Assembly: GCA_964529175.1 (NCBI GenBank)
Contig: CAZGVO010000005.1
Location: forward strand, 186,001-250,000
DNA: 64,000 bases
DNA from: JAAFJM01 sp964529175
GTDB taxonomy: Bacteria; Bacteroidota; Bacteroidia; UKL13-3
Direction of reading: 5' to 3'
Under the pieces are notes generated by a model, which had not been told where the DNA came from, did no database searches, and saw only the letters and a program-made list of their open reading frames with translations. Shown one piece after another: positions 1-8,287 of this stretch; the first letter of the stretch is position 1; each line of letters begins with the position of its first letter. The translations under genes and the position numbers were made by a program.

Positions 1-282
1 GGCTGCTTTGCCACCTTTGCTTAAGCTTATTCCAAAGTTATTTTTGTAAGGATTTTTATTTGCTGAAAAACGCACATCCCTATTAATTCTAAAAATACAT
101 TTTTTAGGATCTAAATCGGCCATTTCTGGGTCAAAGGCTGCTGTTTGGGTTATTAAATTCGATACCAACTCAAGCCAATCTTTACGCAGTTTTTCGTATT
201 CAGGTCGGTTTAAATCAAACCAATCTTTGTTATTGTTTTTTTGTAAATTATTTAAAAAACCTAAAAGCGCTTGTACATCCAT
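1..282 (-). CDS. DUF2461 family protein, N-terminal part (cut by window edge)
   Basis: Reading leftwards from the ATG at 282 gives 94 residues before the window ends, so the C-terminus is missing. The visible part has the DUF2461 pattern: an opening FLNNL..NNNKDWFDLNR, YEKLRKDW, then CIFRINRDVRFS and KNPYKNNFG near residues 62-83, followed by a glycine-rich segment. The family is widespread in Bacteroidota and has no established reaction. Start chosen because the family begins a few residues before the FLNNL motif; a second ATG lies 4 nt downstream but out of frame. The gene faces the same way as the transposase at 383-829 but is about 100 nt downstream of it. Confidence 0.85.
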   Translation of the reverse strand, partial: MDVQALLGFLNNLQKNNNKDWFDLNRPEYEKLRKDWLELVSNLITQTAAFDPEMADLDPKKCIFRINRDVRFSANKNPYKNNFGISLSKGGKAA

Positions 283-382
283 TTTTGTAGTAATTAAAAT
301 TCAATATTATAAAATATCAAATAAATGAAACAGAAAATTGTTTGATTGGAGGAAATTATTATGTATTTAAGTGTGTAACTTC

Positions 383-829
383 TTAAAGTAAATATTTTTC
401 TTCAAACTCAATTCCATGTTCATCTAATAGTTCTATAAATTCTTCTTTAAATGTTTTGTTTTTATGATGTTCTTCTTGGTTTTTTATGTAGTTAATTAAA
501 TTATTTTTATCCTTTATGGAATAAGTAAAAGCTCCATAGCCTTCTTGCCAACCTTTGAAATCCGGGAATAGGTTTTGTTTCTTTACGTATTCATTGCTTG
601 ATAATTTTATATCTTTAATTAGAGATGATAGCGCAATGTTTGGGTGTAAATGTGTTAGAATATGAATATGGTCTGTAATTCCTCCAATTTGATACAAGTG
701 ACAGCGTTTATTTTTTAATATACCCCAAATATATTGGTAAAGTTCTTTTTGTTTATCTCTAACAAGTGTGTGTTCTCGGTTTTTTGTACTAAAAACAATT
801 TGATATAAGATTTGAGTATATGTGCTCAT
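383..829 (-). CDS. REP-associated / IS200-like tyrosine transposase (Y1 HUH family)
   Basis: 148-residue protein of the IS200/IS605 TnpA fold, REP-associated (RAYT) type. Seen: the HUH metal-binding motif HIH at residues 54-56 in GGITDHIHIL, and a probable catalytic Tyr114 in the YIKNQ..HH helix with Gln118 four residues on, the spacing expected for Y1 transposases. Such enzymes cut and join single-stranded DNA at hairpins. There is no TnpB and no obvious IS ends. Its 5' side (about 870-1231) instead carries a cluster of short palindromes with GAA/TTC loops, the arrangement typical of domesticated RAYTs. I start at the ATG giving MSTYTQ, which matches family N-termini; an upstream alternative at 844 adds five residues. 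Confidence 0.9.
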   Translation of the reverse strand: MSTYTQILYQIVFSTKNREHTLVRDKQKELYQYIWGILKNKRCHLYQIGGITDHIHILTHLHPNIALSSLIKDIKLSSNEYVKKQNLFPDFKGWQEGYGAFTYSIKDKNNLINYIKNQEEHHKNKTFKEEFIELLDEHGIEFEEKYLL

Positions 830-870
830 AATTTTTGTTACCACAATTATAATTAAAGGTTTCTTTTATT

Positions 871-1231
871 CAACTACTTCGTAGTTGCTTTAATTTGGTA
901 TTGTTAACCCTGCATGAAATGCAGGGTTATTAAAGTTAAACTCCTTCGGAGTTGTTTTTGGTGTTCTTTTTTTATAAGTAAAAATCGAAAAAATCATTGA
1001 GTCAACTAATAAAAAGAAATACTGTTTAATTGTCGAAGATTATTGAATAGAGATTTTATATGAGTAAATAAATTCTCCAATACTTACGCATTATTGTACT
1101 ATCATTTTCTGAATTAATAATAAAATCGCTTTGGTATCACAAACATGAACTCCGAAGGAGTTTAATATGAATAGCACCGAATGAAATTCGGTGTTTAATG
1201 TTAGCTAATCATCTCAACTCTGAAGGAGTTG
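871..1231. repeat. Cluster of six triloop palindromes (REP-like) beside the transposase
   Basis: The gene-free stretch 830-1254 holds six short perfect or near-perfect hairpins, nearly all with a 3-nt GAA loop (TTC on the other strand): 871-887 (CAACTAC/GTAGTTG), 906-928 (AACCCTGCAT/ATGCAGGGTT), 939-953 (AACTCC/GGAGTT), 1148-1162 (AACTCC/GGAGTT, opposite orientation), 1175-1193 (CACCGAAT/ATTCGGTG) and 1215-1231 (CAACTC/GAGTTG, larger loop). They fall in two groups of three. Hairpins of this type are substrates of RAYT transposases; the link to the neighbouring gene is inference. I see no coding potential between the groups (954-1147). Confidence 0.8.
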
Positions 1232-1254
1232 AATAGTAATTTGTTGTGTGTTAA

Positions 1255-1725
1255 CTAAATCTTTTTTCTGCGGGCTAAAAATTGTTTGTAGGCAAATAAA
1301 CTGATAAAATAAACCAACAAACCAATTGGAATACAAATAACTACCCAGCCTAAAATGGCTGAAATTTGTGAATTTATCAAGGTAAGTATTTTTTGTAAGA
1401 AGGCATTTTGCGCAAATAATTCAATTTCTAATTTAATCACCTCGGCTTTAAATAAATGGATGCTGAAATAGTTACCTAATTGATAAAATGGCACCAACAT
1501 AATTAATTGTAAAGGAGCAACTAGCCAATTAACCAGCTGAATTACAATGATATTTAGCCTGAAAATAAATGCAAAAATAAAACACAAAACAGAGGTTAAT
1601 CCAATAAAAGGAAACAAGCCTAAAGTTACCCCAAAACTAATTGTTAGCGCTAATTGAAAGGGCGTTAACCCATAAGTGAAAATTTGAATAAATTTGGTTT
1701 TAAAGTTTTGGAGGAGCTTTTGCAT
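1255..1725 (-). CDS. DUF2062 family membrane protein
   Basis: 156-residue integral membrane protein. It matches DUF2062: TPFQLALTISFGVTLGLFP near residues 21-39, then a hydrophobic helix with an N-IIVIQLVNW segment and a C-terminal membrane helix around 125-147, ending in a basic tail (ARRKKI). Three to four membrane segments are visible. Bacteroidota members are often fused to, or sit near, glycosyltransferases, but here it stands alone. No biochemical function is established for the stand-alone form. A TAnnTTTG promoter element lies about 17 nt upstream of the ATG. Confidence 0.8.
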   Translation of the reverse strand: MQKLLQNFKTKFIQIFTYGLTPFQLALTISFGVTLGLFPFIGLTSVLCFIFAFIFRLNIIVIQLVNWLVAPLQLIMLVPFYQLGNYFSIHLFKAEVIKLEIELFAQNAFLQKILTLINSQISAILGWVVICIPIGLLVYFISLFAYKQFLARRKKI

Positions 1726-1741
1726 GCCGCTAATTTTGGCT

Positions 1742-1749
1742 CAAAGGTA
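1742..1749 (-). promoter_or_regulatory. Promoter -7 element (TACCTTTG) of the DUF2062 gene
   Basis: Exact match to the Bacteroidota -7 consensus TAnnTTTG on the minus strand, in the context TTTACCTTTGAGCC. The same 14-nt context occurs before asd (47578-47585). A clear TTTG -33 box is not visible. Confidence 0.5.
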
Positions 1750-1812
1750 AATGGTTTAACTTTATTTAATCGATAAAATAAATTTAAAATATACCATTGT
1801 ACTAAAACTTTA

Positions 1813-3915
1813 ATGCATTTATTTAGCAGCATGAATGAATTAGAGGCTAAAATATTGATTGATGATTTATGCAGCCAAATAGAAAAGCATAATTATAACT
1901 ATTATACCTTGTCAAATCCTAGTATTTCGGACTTGGAGTTTGATCAACTTTTGAATAGATTAATTGATTTAGAAAAACAATTTCCTCATTTACAAAATCC
2001 CAATTCGCCAACTTTAAAAGTGGGTGGAAGCATTACCAAAGATTTTGAAACGGTAAAGCATAAATATCCCATGTTAAGTTTGGGAAACACTTATAACGAA
2101 GCCGACTTACGCGATTTTGATGATAGAATAAAAAAAGCGATTGGCAATAATTTTGAATACGTTTGCGAGCTTAAATTTGATGGATTGGCCATTAGTTTAA
2201 GTTACGAAAATGGTAAGTTAGTTCGCGCTGTTACCCGTGGCGATGGAACGCAAGGCGATGATGTAACCAATAATGTAAAAACCATTAAATCAATTCCACA
2301 TCAACTAAAAGGAAACGATTATCCTGCCAGTTTTGAAATACGTGGAGAGGTTTTTATGCATAAAAAAACCTTTGAAAAACTGAATGCTGAATACCGCAAA
2401 GAGCTTGAAGATAAAGAGGTTTATACCGAAACTCAAATTTTAGAAAGGTTGTATAAAAACCCACGTAATTTTGCTAGTGGAACTTTAAAAATGCAAGATA
2501 GTAGGGAAGTGGCCAAACGTCCGCTCGATGCATTTTTATACTTTTTATATGCCGATAATAAAGTAAGCGAAACCCATTTCGAAAGTTTAAAAGTAGCCGA
2601 AAGTTGGGGCTTTCAGGTAAGCGACCATTATAAACTTTGTAATAATATTGATGATGTGTTGGCTTTTATAAAATACTATGAAACTGCTCGCCACGACTTG
2701 AGTTACGAAATAGATGGAATTGTAATTAAAGTAAATAGTTATTTGCAACAAGAAGATTTGGGCTTTACGGCTAAAAATCCACGTTGGGCTATTTCGTATA
2801 AATACAAAGCTGCCACCGCAGTTACCAAGTTAGAAAAAGTAACTTACCAAGTTGGACGAACAGGTGCCATTACTCCTGTAGCAAATTTAACTCCTGTGCA
2901 ATTGGCTGGAACTACCGTAAAACGTGCTAGTTTGTATAATGCAGATGAGTTGGAAAGATTGGATTTGCACGAAAACGATACCGTTTTTGTAGAAAAAGGA
3001 GGAGAAATAATTCCTAAAATAGTGGGTGTTGATATTGAAAATAGAGCACCGAATGCTGTTAAAATTATATATCAAACGCATTGTCCTGAATGTAATACTG
3101 AACTAATACGAAAAGAAGGAGAAGCCATTCATTACTGCCCAAATGCAAGCCATTGTCCACCACAAATAATTGGTGCTATGGAACATTTTGTGAGCCGTAA
3201 AGCCATGAATATTGATAGCTTGGGTGGAGAAACTGTGGCAGCATTTTATAAAATTGGTTTAATAAAAACCTATGCCGATTTATACGATTTAAATTACGAA
3301 CAAATTTTAAATTTAAGCATTGAAACCAATGATGATTTGGATGATTTGAAAAGTAAAAAACGTTCTATCAAAGAGAAATCTGCTTTAAATATTATTGAAG
3401 GAATTGCAGCTTCTAAGGCTGTTCCTTTCGAAAGGGTTTTGTTTGCATTAGGTATTAGAATGGTTGGCGAAACAGTGGCTAAAAAATTGGCAAAACACTT
3501 CCAAAATATTGATAATATTATGGCTGCAACTAAGGAGCAAATAGCCGATATTTATGAGATTGGAGATAAAATAGCTGAACATTTAACTCTGTTTTTTGCT
3601 GATAACGACAATGTGCAAATGATAGAAAAATTGAAAGCACATGGATTGAAATTGGCTATTGAAGAAGAGGTTGGCGTAGAACGTAGCAATAAATTAGAAG
3701 GAAAAACATTTTTAGTAAGTGGCACGTTTACTATGAGCCGCGATGATTTGAAAAAGCTGATTGAGGTAAATGGCGGTAGAAATATTGCAGGTGTTTCAAA
3801 AAATTTAAATTATTTAATAGCAGGCGATAAAATGGGGCCAGAAAAATTGAAAAAAGCTACCGATTTAAATATTGCAATCATCAGTGAGCAAGATTTTTTA
3901 AACATGATTAATTAA
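1813..3915 (+). CDS. ligA: NAD-dependent DNA ligase LigA
   Basis: 700-residue NAD+-dependent ligase that seals nicks between Okazaki fragments and in repair. Domains in order: Ia domain with HNYNYYTLSNPSISD at about 26-40; adenylation domain with the nucleophile Lys121 in KFDG (121-124) and RGDGTQGDDVT downstream; OB fold; a Cys4 zinc finger (CPEC...CPNASHC) around residue 420; helix-hairpin-helix repeats; and a C-terminal BRCT domain with GKTFLVSGTF. Length is normal for the family. The ATG at 1813 is used; an internal ATG at 1831 (MNELEAK) also fits family N-termini. Only 6 nt separate its stop from the next gene, so the two are probably cotranscribed. Confidence 0.97.
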   Translation: MHLFSSMNELEAKILIDDLCSQIEKHNYNYYTLSNPSISDLEFDQLLNRLIDLEKQFPHLQNPNSPTLKVGGSITKDFETVKHKYPMLSLGNTYNEADLRDFDDRIKKAIGNNFEYVCELKFDGLAISLSYENGKLVRAVTRGDGTQGDDVTNNVKTIKSIPHQLKGNDYPASFEIRGEVFMHKKTFEKLNAEYRKELEDKEVYTETQILERLYKNPRNFASGTLKMQDSREVAKRPLDAFLYFLYADNKVSETHFESLKVAESWGFQVSDHYKLCNNIDDVLAFIKYYETARHDLSYEIDGIVIKVNSYLQQEDLGFTAKNPRWAISYKYKAATAVTKLEKVTYQVGRTGAITPVANLTPVQLAGTTVKRASLYNADELERLDLHENDTVFVEKGGEIIPKIVGVDIENRAPNAVKIIYQTHCPECNTELIRKEGEAIHYCPNASHCPPQIIGAMEHFVSRKAMNIDSLGGETVAAFYKIGLIKTYADLYDLNYEQILNLSIETNDDLDDLKSKKRSIKEKSALNIIEGIAASKAVPFERVLFALGIRMVGETVAKKLAKHFQNIDNIMAATKEQIADIYEIGDKIAEHLTLFFADNDNVQMIEKLKAHGLKLAIEEEVGVERSNKLEGKTFLVSGTFTMSRDDLKKLIEVNGGRNIAGVSKNLNYLIAGDKMGPEKLKKATDLNIAIISEQDFLNMIN

Positions 3916-3921
3916 GCAAAA

Positions 3922-5196
3922 ATGAAACGAATATTTTTAATATTATTACTGTTTAAAACGTTTGGCTTATTGGCTCAAAACGATGTAATTACAGTAAATT
4001 TAGATACTTGGGGTAAGGATGATAGGTTTCATAAATACGAAAATACATTGGCCTTGTTTAAAGTGCAAGGTGATACCATAAAAAGTTTGGATTTTGAAGA
4101 CTTAAGACCTGCCGTAAACATTATTATAAAAAAGCCTACAGGCTATAAAAATTATGCGTATGGTTTTTTATTTTTTACTGGCTCTAACAACTATAAAAAC
4201 CAAGGTTATGTTACCGTTTTAGTTGGCGATTACAATACTGTAAATCCTACTATGTGGGTTGATGTAAACCAAAATTTCGACTTTACCGATGATGAAAAAA
4301 TAACCATGCCTTATTACTACCAAAAAGGAATTGAAATTACGCTTCCAAACGCGCAGAATAATGCAGGTGGAAACAAAGTTTTACTAACTAGAACCATGCT
4401 TTTTGGTAAATTAGATTTACGCAAATACAAAGAAGAATACTATCAATATTATTATAAAGATAGAATTTTTGTGGGGCTTGATTTTACTTATAGAGAGCAA
4501 CGTTATTTGGCTAAAACAGGTATTGTAAAATTAAATGACGATAGCTTTAGAATTGCTTTGCACGATGGAAACTCCAATGGAAAATTTAACGATAATGATA
4601 CCGATAGGGTAATTGTTATAAATTACAATGATTCTATTTTTGATACCACAAACGATTTGTTTGCCAGTAAATTAAGTGCTGATAAAAAGAATAATTATTT
4701 TGAAAAAAATGGTAAAATTTTTGAAATAGTAGAAGCAGACGCAGCAGGTACATTTATAAAAATTAAGTTATCGAATAGCGACTTATTATTTGGAAAAATT
4801 GCTGAGGGCAAAAAAATACCGAAAGTGAGTATTACTACCCATAAAGGCGAAAAAAAGAACTTGAAAAAACTGCGTAAACACCAGGTTTTTATGTACTTTA
4901 CATCGCTTACTTCCAAAAACTTTGAAAAAGATACTGCTATTTTACGCCAAATTGCAGCCATCGATTCGTGCAATATCAGAGTAATCATGTTTTTATACAC
5001 CAATAAAAGTTACACTGTGCGCATTTATGGTAGCCAAAGTAAGGCTAATTATACCGTTGCATTGGGGCATAAAGTGCTAAATAAAAAATTGGGAATTAGG
5101 GGTTTGCCTCAAACTTTATTAGTTGGCAAACGAAGAAAAGTAATAAAATATGGAATAACACCAGAAGAATATCTAAATCAATTAATTAAACGATAG
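3922..5196 (+). CDS. Secreted protein with degenerate thioredoxin-like C-terminus
   Basis: 424 residues. A signal peptide is clear (MKRIFLILLLFKTFGLLAQ, cleavage after residue 19). The middle part is rich in beta-type sequence with Asp/Asn-rich stretches (VDVNQNFDFTDDEK, DGNSNGKFNDNDTDR) that could bind calcium. The last 130 residues look like a TlpA/thioredoxin fold: GKKIPKVSITTHKGEKK entry strand, QVFMYFTS where the CxxC would follow, and GIRGLPQTLLVG, the cis-proline motif. The CxxC cysteines are missing, so redox activity is unlikely. I do not recognise a named family. It follows ligA by 6 nt, and nothing in the neighbourhood suggests its partner. Confidence 0.7.
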   Translation: MKRIFLILLLFKTFGLLAQNDVITVNLDTWGKDDRFHKYENTLALFKVQGDTIKSLDFEDLRPAVNIIIKKPTGYKNYAYGFLFFTGSNNYKNQGYVTVLVGDYNTVNPTMWVDVNQNFDFTDDEKITMPYYYQKGIEITLPNAQNNAGGNKVLLTRTMLFGKLDLRKYKEEYYQYYYKDRIFVGLDFTYREQRYLAKTGIVKLNDDSFRIALHDGNSNGKFNDNDTDRVIVINYNDSIFDTTNDLFASKLSADKKNNYFEKNGKIFEIVEADAAGTFIKIKLSNSDLLFGKIAEGKKIPKVSITTHKGEKKNLKKLRKHQVFMYFTSLTSKNFEKDTAILRQIAAIDSCNIRVIMFLYTNKSYTVRIYGSQSKANYTVALGHKVLNKKLGIRGLPQTLLVGKRRKVIKYGITPEEYLNQLIKR

Positions 5197-5287
5197 AATT
5201 AAAATATAACCACTAAATAATTTTTGGTTAATCTGAATATAATCTTTTACTTGCATTTAGCACCCAGTAAATTTAAACACATTAAAA

Positions 5288-5968
5288 ATGAAAGTATTAG
5301 TAGTAGAAGATGAACCAAAAGTAGCCTCGTTTTTAAAACAAGGTTTGGAAGAACAAGCTTTTGATGTAACCGTTGCTTACGATGGTTTTTTTGGTAAAAA
5401 AATGGCACTTGATAATTACTATGATGTAATTGTGCTTGATTTGTTAATTCCTTATATAAACGGAATTGACTTATGTAAACAATTAAGGGCCGAAGGATTA
5501 AAAGCACCAATTTTAATGCTAACTGCATTGGGTAGCACCGATGACAAAGTATTAGGATTAGAAGCAGGAGCTGATGATTATTTGGTAAAACCTTTTGAGT
5601 TTAGAGAATTAATTGCTCGTTTACGTGCATTATGTAATCGTTATACCGATAACTTACAAGACCAAAAAGTATTGAAACTAGCCGATTTAGAGTTAGATTT
5701 ATACAAAAAAGTGGTGCGCAGAGGTGGCAAAAGCATTGATTTAACTGCTAAAGAATTTAGTTTGTTAGAGTATTTGTTACGTAACAAAAACCGTGTTATT
5801 TCTCGTGCTGAAATAGCAGAAAAAGTTTGGGATGTAAATTTTGACACTGGTACAAATATTATTGACGTGTATATTAACTTCTTACGTAAAAAAGTTGATA
5901 AAGAGTTTTCGGTTAAATTAATTTATACCATGGTGGGTATGGGTTATATAATGAAAGAGCCTGATTAG
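5288..5968 (+). CDS. OmpR/PhoB-family response regulator
   Basis: 226 residues. An N-terminal receiver domain has the acidic pair at residues 7-9 (VEDEP), the phosphoacceptor Asp51 in VLDLLIP, a Thr/Ser switch at MLTA and Lys101 in LVKPFE. A C-terminal winged-helix DNA-binding domain (about 128-224) carries LTAKEFSLLEYLL and NIIDVYINFLRKK. It is the partner of the histidine kinase at 6050, although a strong terminator lies between them, so the kinase may be read partly from its own promoter. Subfamily resembles CusR/ArlR-type regulators; the signal is unknown. Confidence 0.95.
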   Translation: MKVLVVEDEPKVASFLKQGLEEQAFDVTVAYDGFFGKKMALDNYYDVIVLDLLIPYINGIDLCKQLRAEGLKAPILMLTALGSTDDKVLGLEAGADDYLVKPFEFRELIARLRALCNRYTDNLQDQKVLKLADLELDLYKKVVRRGGKSIDLTAKEFSLLEYLLRNKNRVISRAEIAEKVWDVNFDTGTNIIDVYINFLRKKVDKEFSVKLIYTMVGMGYIMKEPD

Positions 5969-5990
5969 GATTTAATTAGTCATAAAATGA

Positions 5991-6021
5991 AAAAGCTGCT
6001 TGTAATTAGGCAGCTTTTTTT
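5991..6021 (+). terminator. Intrinsic terminator between regulator and kinase
   Basis: Nine-base-pair stem AAAAGCTGC/GCAGCTTTT with a 10-nt loop, running into a T-rich tract. It lies 22 nt after the regulator stop and 29 nt before the kinase ATG, so it could set a lower level of kinase expression. Confidence 0.75.
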
Positions 6022-6049
6022 ATTTTTACAAAAAAATACTTCATTTTAA

Positions 6050-7435
6050 ATGATTGTAAAAAACGTACTCGCATTAAAGTTTACTGCCATTATAGCTACT
6101 GTGCTATTAATATTTTCGCTATTTGTATTTGAGTTTTCAAATTCATTTAGAGAAAATGAATTTAACCAAAGTTTAAAAGCCAATAGCGAAAATTTGGTTC
6201 ACACCATTTTAGATTCAAACGAGGTTGATCATGCCTTTATTCAATCAACTTTTCAGCATAATTTAAACATACATCCAAAACAAGTTTTGGTAATTTTAGA
6301 AAGCGATAATAAAGTTTTTTTTGAAACCAAAAGTTTAAATAATGATGTAGTTAAGTTTTTAATTGATCAAATTAGTGATAAAACCAATTATAGTTTTGTA
6401 AAAAACGATACCACTTTTGTAGCCTATAATTATTTAATGGATGGTGTTAAATACAAGATTATCACATCAGCAGTTGATGAAGCCGGGAAGGTAAAAATGA
6501 GGTTTTTAAAACTATGTTTAATTTCATTATTTATAGTTAGTGTTATTCTTACACTTTTGTTTGGGCGCATTTTTGCCAAGCAAGCATTATTGCCCATGAA
6601 TAATGTAATAGCACAGGTAGAAAAAATTAACGAAAGTAATTTATTTGAAAGGGTGGATATAGGCAATGGAAAAGACGAAATTGCGCAATTAGCCATTACT
6701 TTTAACCAAATGTTAGACAGGCTTGAAAATTCATTTAAGCTTCAAAAAACGTTTGTTTCCAATGCATCGCACGAGTTTAGAACACCATTAACAGTAATGA
6801 AAGGGCAAATAGAAGTACTTTTATTACAACCACGTACTACCGAAACTTATATAAAAACATTTGCTTCTTTACTTGATGATATCAATAATCAAATTAACCT
6901 AATAAATGGTTTGAGTAATTTAGCTAATGCCAACGCTAATTTCCCTAATATTAGTTTCGGTAAAGTTTATATTATTGATTTGTTAGATGAATGTGTGAGC
7001 GAATTATCTCGCAATAAAAAATACAATGCGGTATTGAATATTGAAGATTTACCCGACAATGAAAATACACTTTACTTAAAAGGAAACCATGCATTATTAC
7101 GTTCGGCTTTAATGAATGTAATGGATAACGCATGTAAGTTTAATAAAACACCAACCTGTCAGGTAAACTTTAAATGTAACAACGAATACATGGTTATTAC
7201 CGTAATTGATAGTGGTTTAGGAATAAGCAAGGACGATATTAGCCATATTTTCGAATCGTTTTATAGATCAAATAATATAAGACACATTCAAGGTCACGGT
7301 ATAGGTTTAAGTTTAGTAAAAAAGATAGTTGACCTACACCATGGTAAAATTACAGTTACATCTGAATTAGGAAAAGGAACTAAAATGAGTATTTATTTGC
7401 CTAATATTAATTCAGAAAACAGTTTTTTATTTTAA
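6050..7435 (+). CDS. HAMP-domain sensor histidine kinase
   Basis: 461 residues. Membrane helix 1 spans about 7-28, an extracytoplasmic sensor region about 29-150, membrane helix 2 about 153-172, then HAMP (about 173-228). The HisKA domain has the phosphorylated His241 in SNASHEFRTPLTVM. The ATPase domain shows the N box (NVMDNACKFN), G1 box (DSGLGIS), F box (IFESFYRS) and G2 box (GHGIGLSLVKKI). It forms a two-component system with the upstream OmpR-type regulator. The small periplasmic domain has no recognisable ligand-binding motif, so the stimulus is unknown. Confidence 0.95.
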   Translation: MIVKNVLALKFTAIIATVLLIFSLFVFEFSNSFRENEFNQSLKANSENLVHTILDSNEVDHAFIQSTFQHNLNIHPKQVLVILESDNKVFFETKSLNNDVVKFLIDQISDKTNYSFVKNDTTFVAYNYLMDGVKYKIITSAVDEAGKVKMRFLKLCLISLFIVSVILTLLFGRIFAKQALLPMNNVIAQVEKINESNLFERVDIGNGKDEIAQLAITFNQMLDRLENSFKLQKTFVSNASHEFRTPLTVMKGQIEVLLLQPRTTETYIKTFASLLDDINNQINLINGLSNLANANANFPNISFGKVYIIDLLDECVSELSRNKKYNAVLNIEDLPDNENTLYLKGNHALLRSALMNVMDNACKFNKTPTCQVNFKCNNEYMVITVIDSGLGISKDDISHIFESFYRSNNIRHIQGHGIGLSLVKKIVDLHHGKITVTSELGKGTKMSIYLPNINSENSFLF

Positions 7436-7466
7436 TATAATTATTTGATTGTCAGATAATTATATT
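7434..7466. repeat. AT-only inverted repeat between convergent genes
   Basis: An 11-nt perfect inverted repeat (AATATAATTAT/ATAATTATATT, loop 11 nt) overlaps the stop codons of both the kinase gene (plus strand) and the RluA gene (minus strand). It may act as a weak bidirectional terminator, but the stem has no G-C pair, so this is uncertain. Confidence 0.4.
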
Positions 7467-8184
7467 AGTTGTCGTATTTTTCTAACTGTTTAATAAATAC
7501 TGCGTAATCTTTATGGTATTCAGCGGTAATATCGTAGGGTTTATCAAAAGCAGTAAACTTCAGTTGGCGAGCATGAAGAACTACTCGTTTTATTATAGGT
7601 TCTTCATTTTCCCATTTTCCCTCTTTAAACCTTGGTTTAAATTGCGATAGAAAAACATTTTTGCCACCATAACTTTCATCGGCCACAATAGGGAAATTTT
7701 GAGAAGCCAAATGAATCCTTATTTGATGTAAGCGTCCTGTAACGGGTTTGCAAGCCAACAAGGTAAAGTGTTTATATAGCTTTAAGGTTGAAACAATAGT
7801 AGTTGAAGGTTTTCCGTCTTTTTTATCTACAAAAGCCAAACCTTTCCGCGTTTGACTTAATGGTAAAACAATTTCTTGATTTTGAACCATTAATTGACCA
7901 GCCACTATTGCATGGTAAGTTTTATCAACTTCACGTTTTTCAAATTTTATAGCCATTTCGCGGTAGGCTTCATCGCTTTTGGCTAAAAGTAATATGCCGC
8001 TTGTTTCTTTATCTAATCTATGGCAAAGGCGCAAGTCTTCGTTATACTTTTTCGCCAATTTTATAATACTTAGGTTGTCATCATGTCTATCATCTAAACT
8101 TGAGTAAAATGCTGGTTTATTAATAAATACAAAGTGCTCGTCTTCTAAAATAATTATTTCTTTTAAACTGTGTATGTGTTTCAT
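7465..8184 (-). CDS. RluA-family RNA pseudouridine synthase
   Basis: 239 residues. It isomerises uridine to pseudouridine in rRNA or tRNA. The catalytic signature HRLDKETSGILLLAKS (about 55-70) contains the nucleophilic Asp of the RluA family, followed by the PVTGRLHQIRIHLA motif. There is no S4 RNA-binding domain, as in RluA/RluC-like short forms. Which RNA position is modified cannot be told from sequence. It is convergent with the kinase gene and divergent from the deiminase gene; no operon partners. Confidence 0.92.
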   Translation of the reverse strand: MKHIHSLKEIIILEDEHFVFINKPAFYSSLDDRHDDNLSIIKLAKKYNEDLRLCHRLDKETSGILLLAKSDEAYREMAIKFEKREVDKTYHAIVAGQLMVQNQEIVLPLSQTRKGLAFVDKKDGKPSTTIVSTLKLYKHFTLLACKPVTGRLHQIRIHLASQNFPIVADESYGGKNVFLSQFKPRFKEGKWENEEPIIKRVVLHARQLKFTAFDKPYDITAEYHKDYAVFIKQLEKYDN

Positions 8185-8287
8185 AAATATGCTGCAATAT
8201 TAAGCATTTGTTACACTTTAGTAAGATTTACTTTACAAAGGAAGGCGTAACTGCTAAAAATTCATATAATTGCAATATTCAACATTT

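Noticed and set aside
865..1231. CRISPR-like array of short repeats
   Set aside because: The repeats are unequal hairpins at irregular spacing without conserved spacers, and no cas genes are nearby.
5247..5528. 93-residue minus-strand frame over the response regulator gene
   Set aside because: Antisense shadow of the conserved OmpR-type regulator gene.
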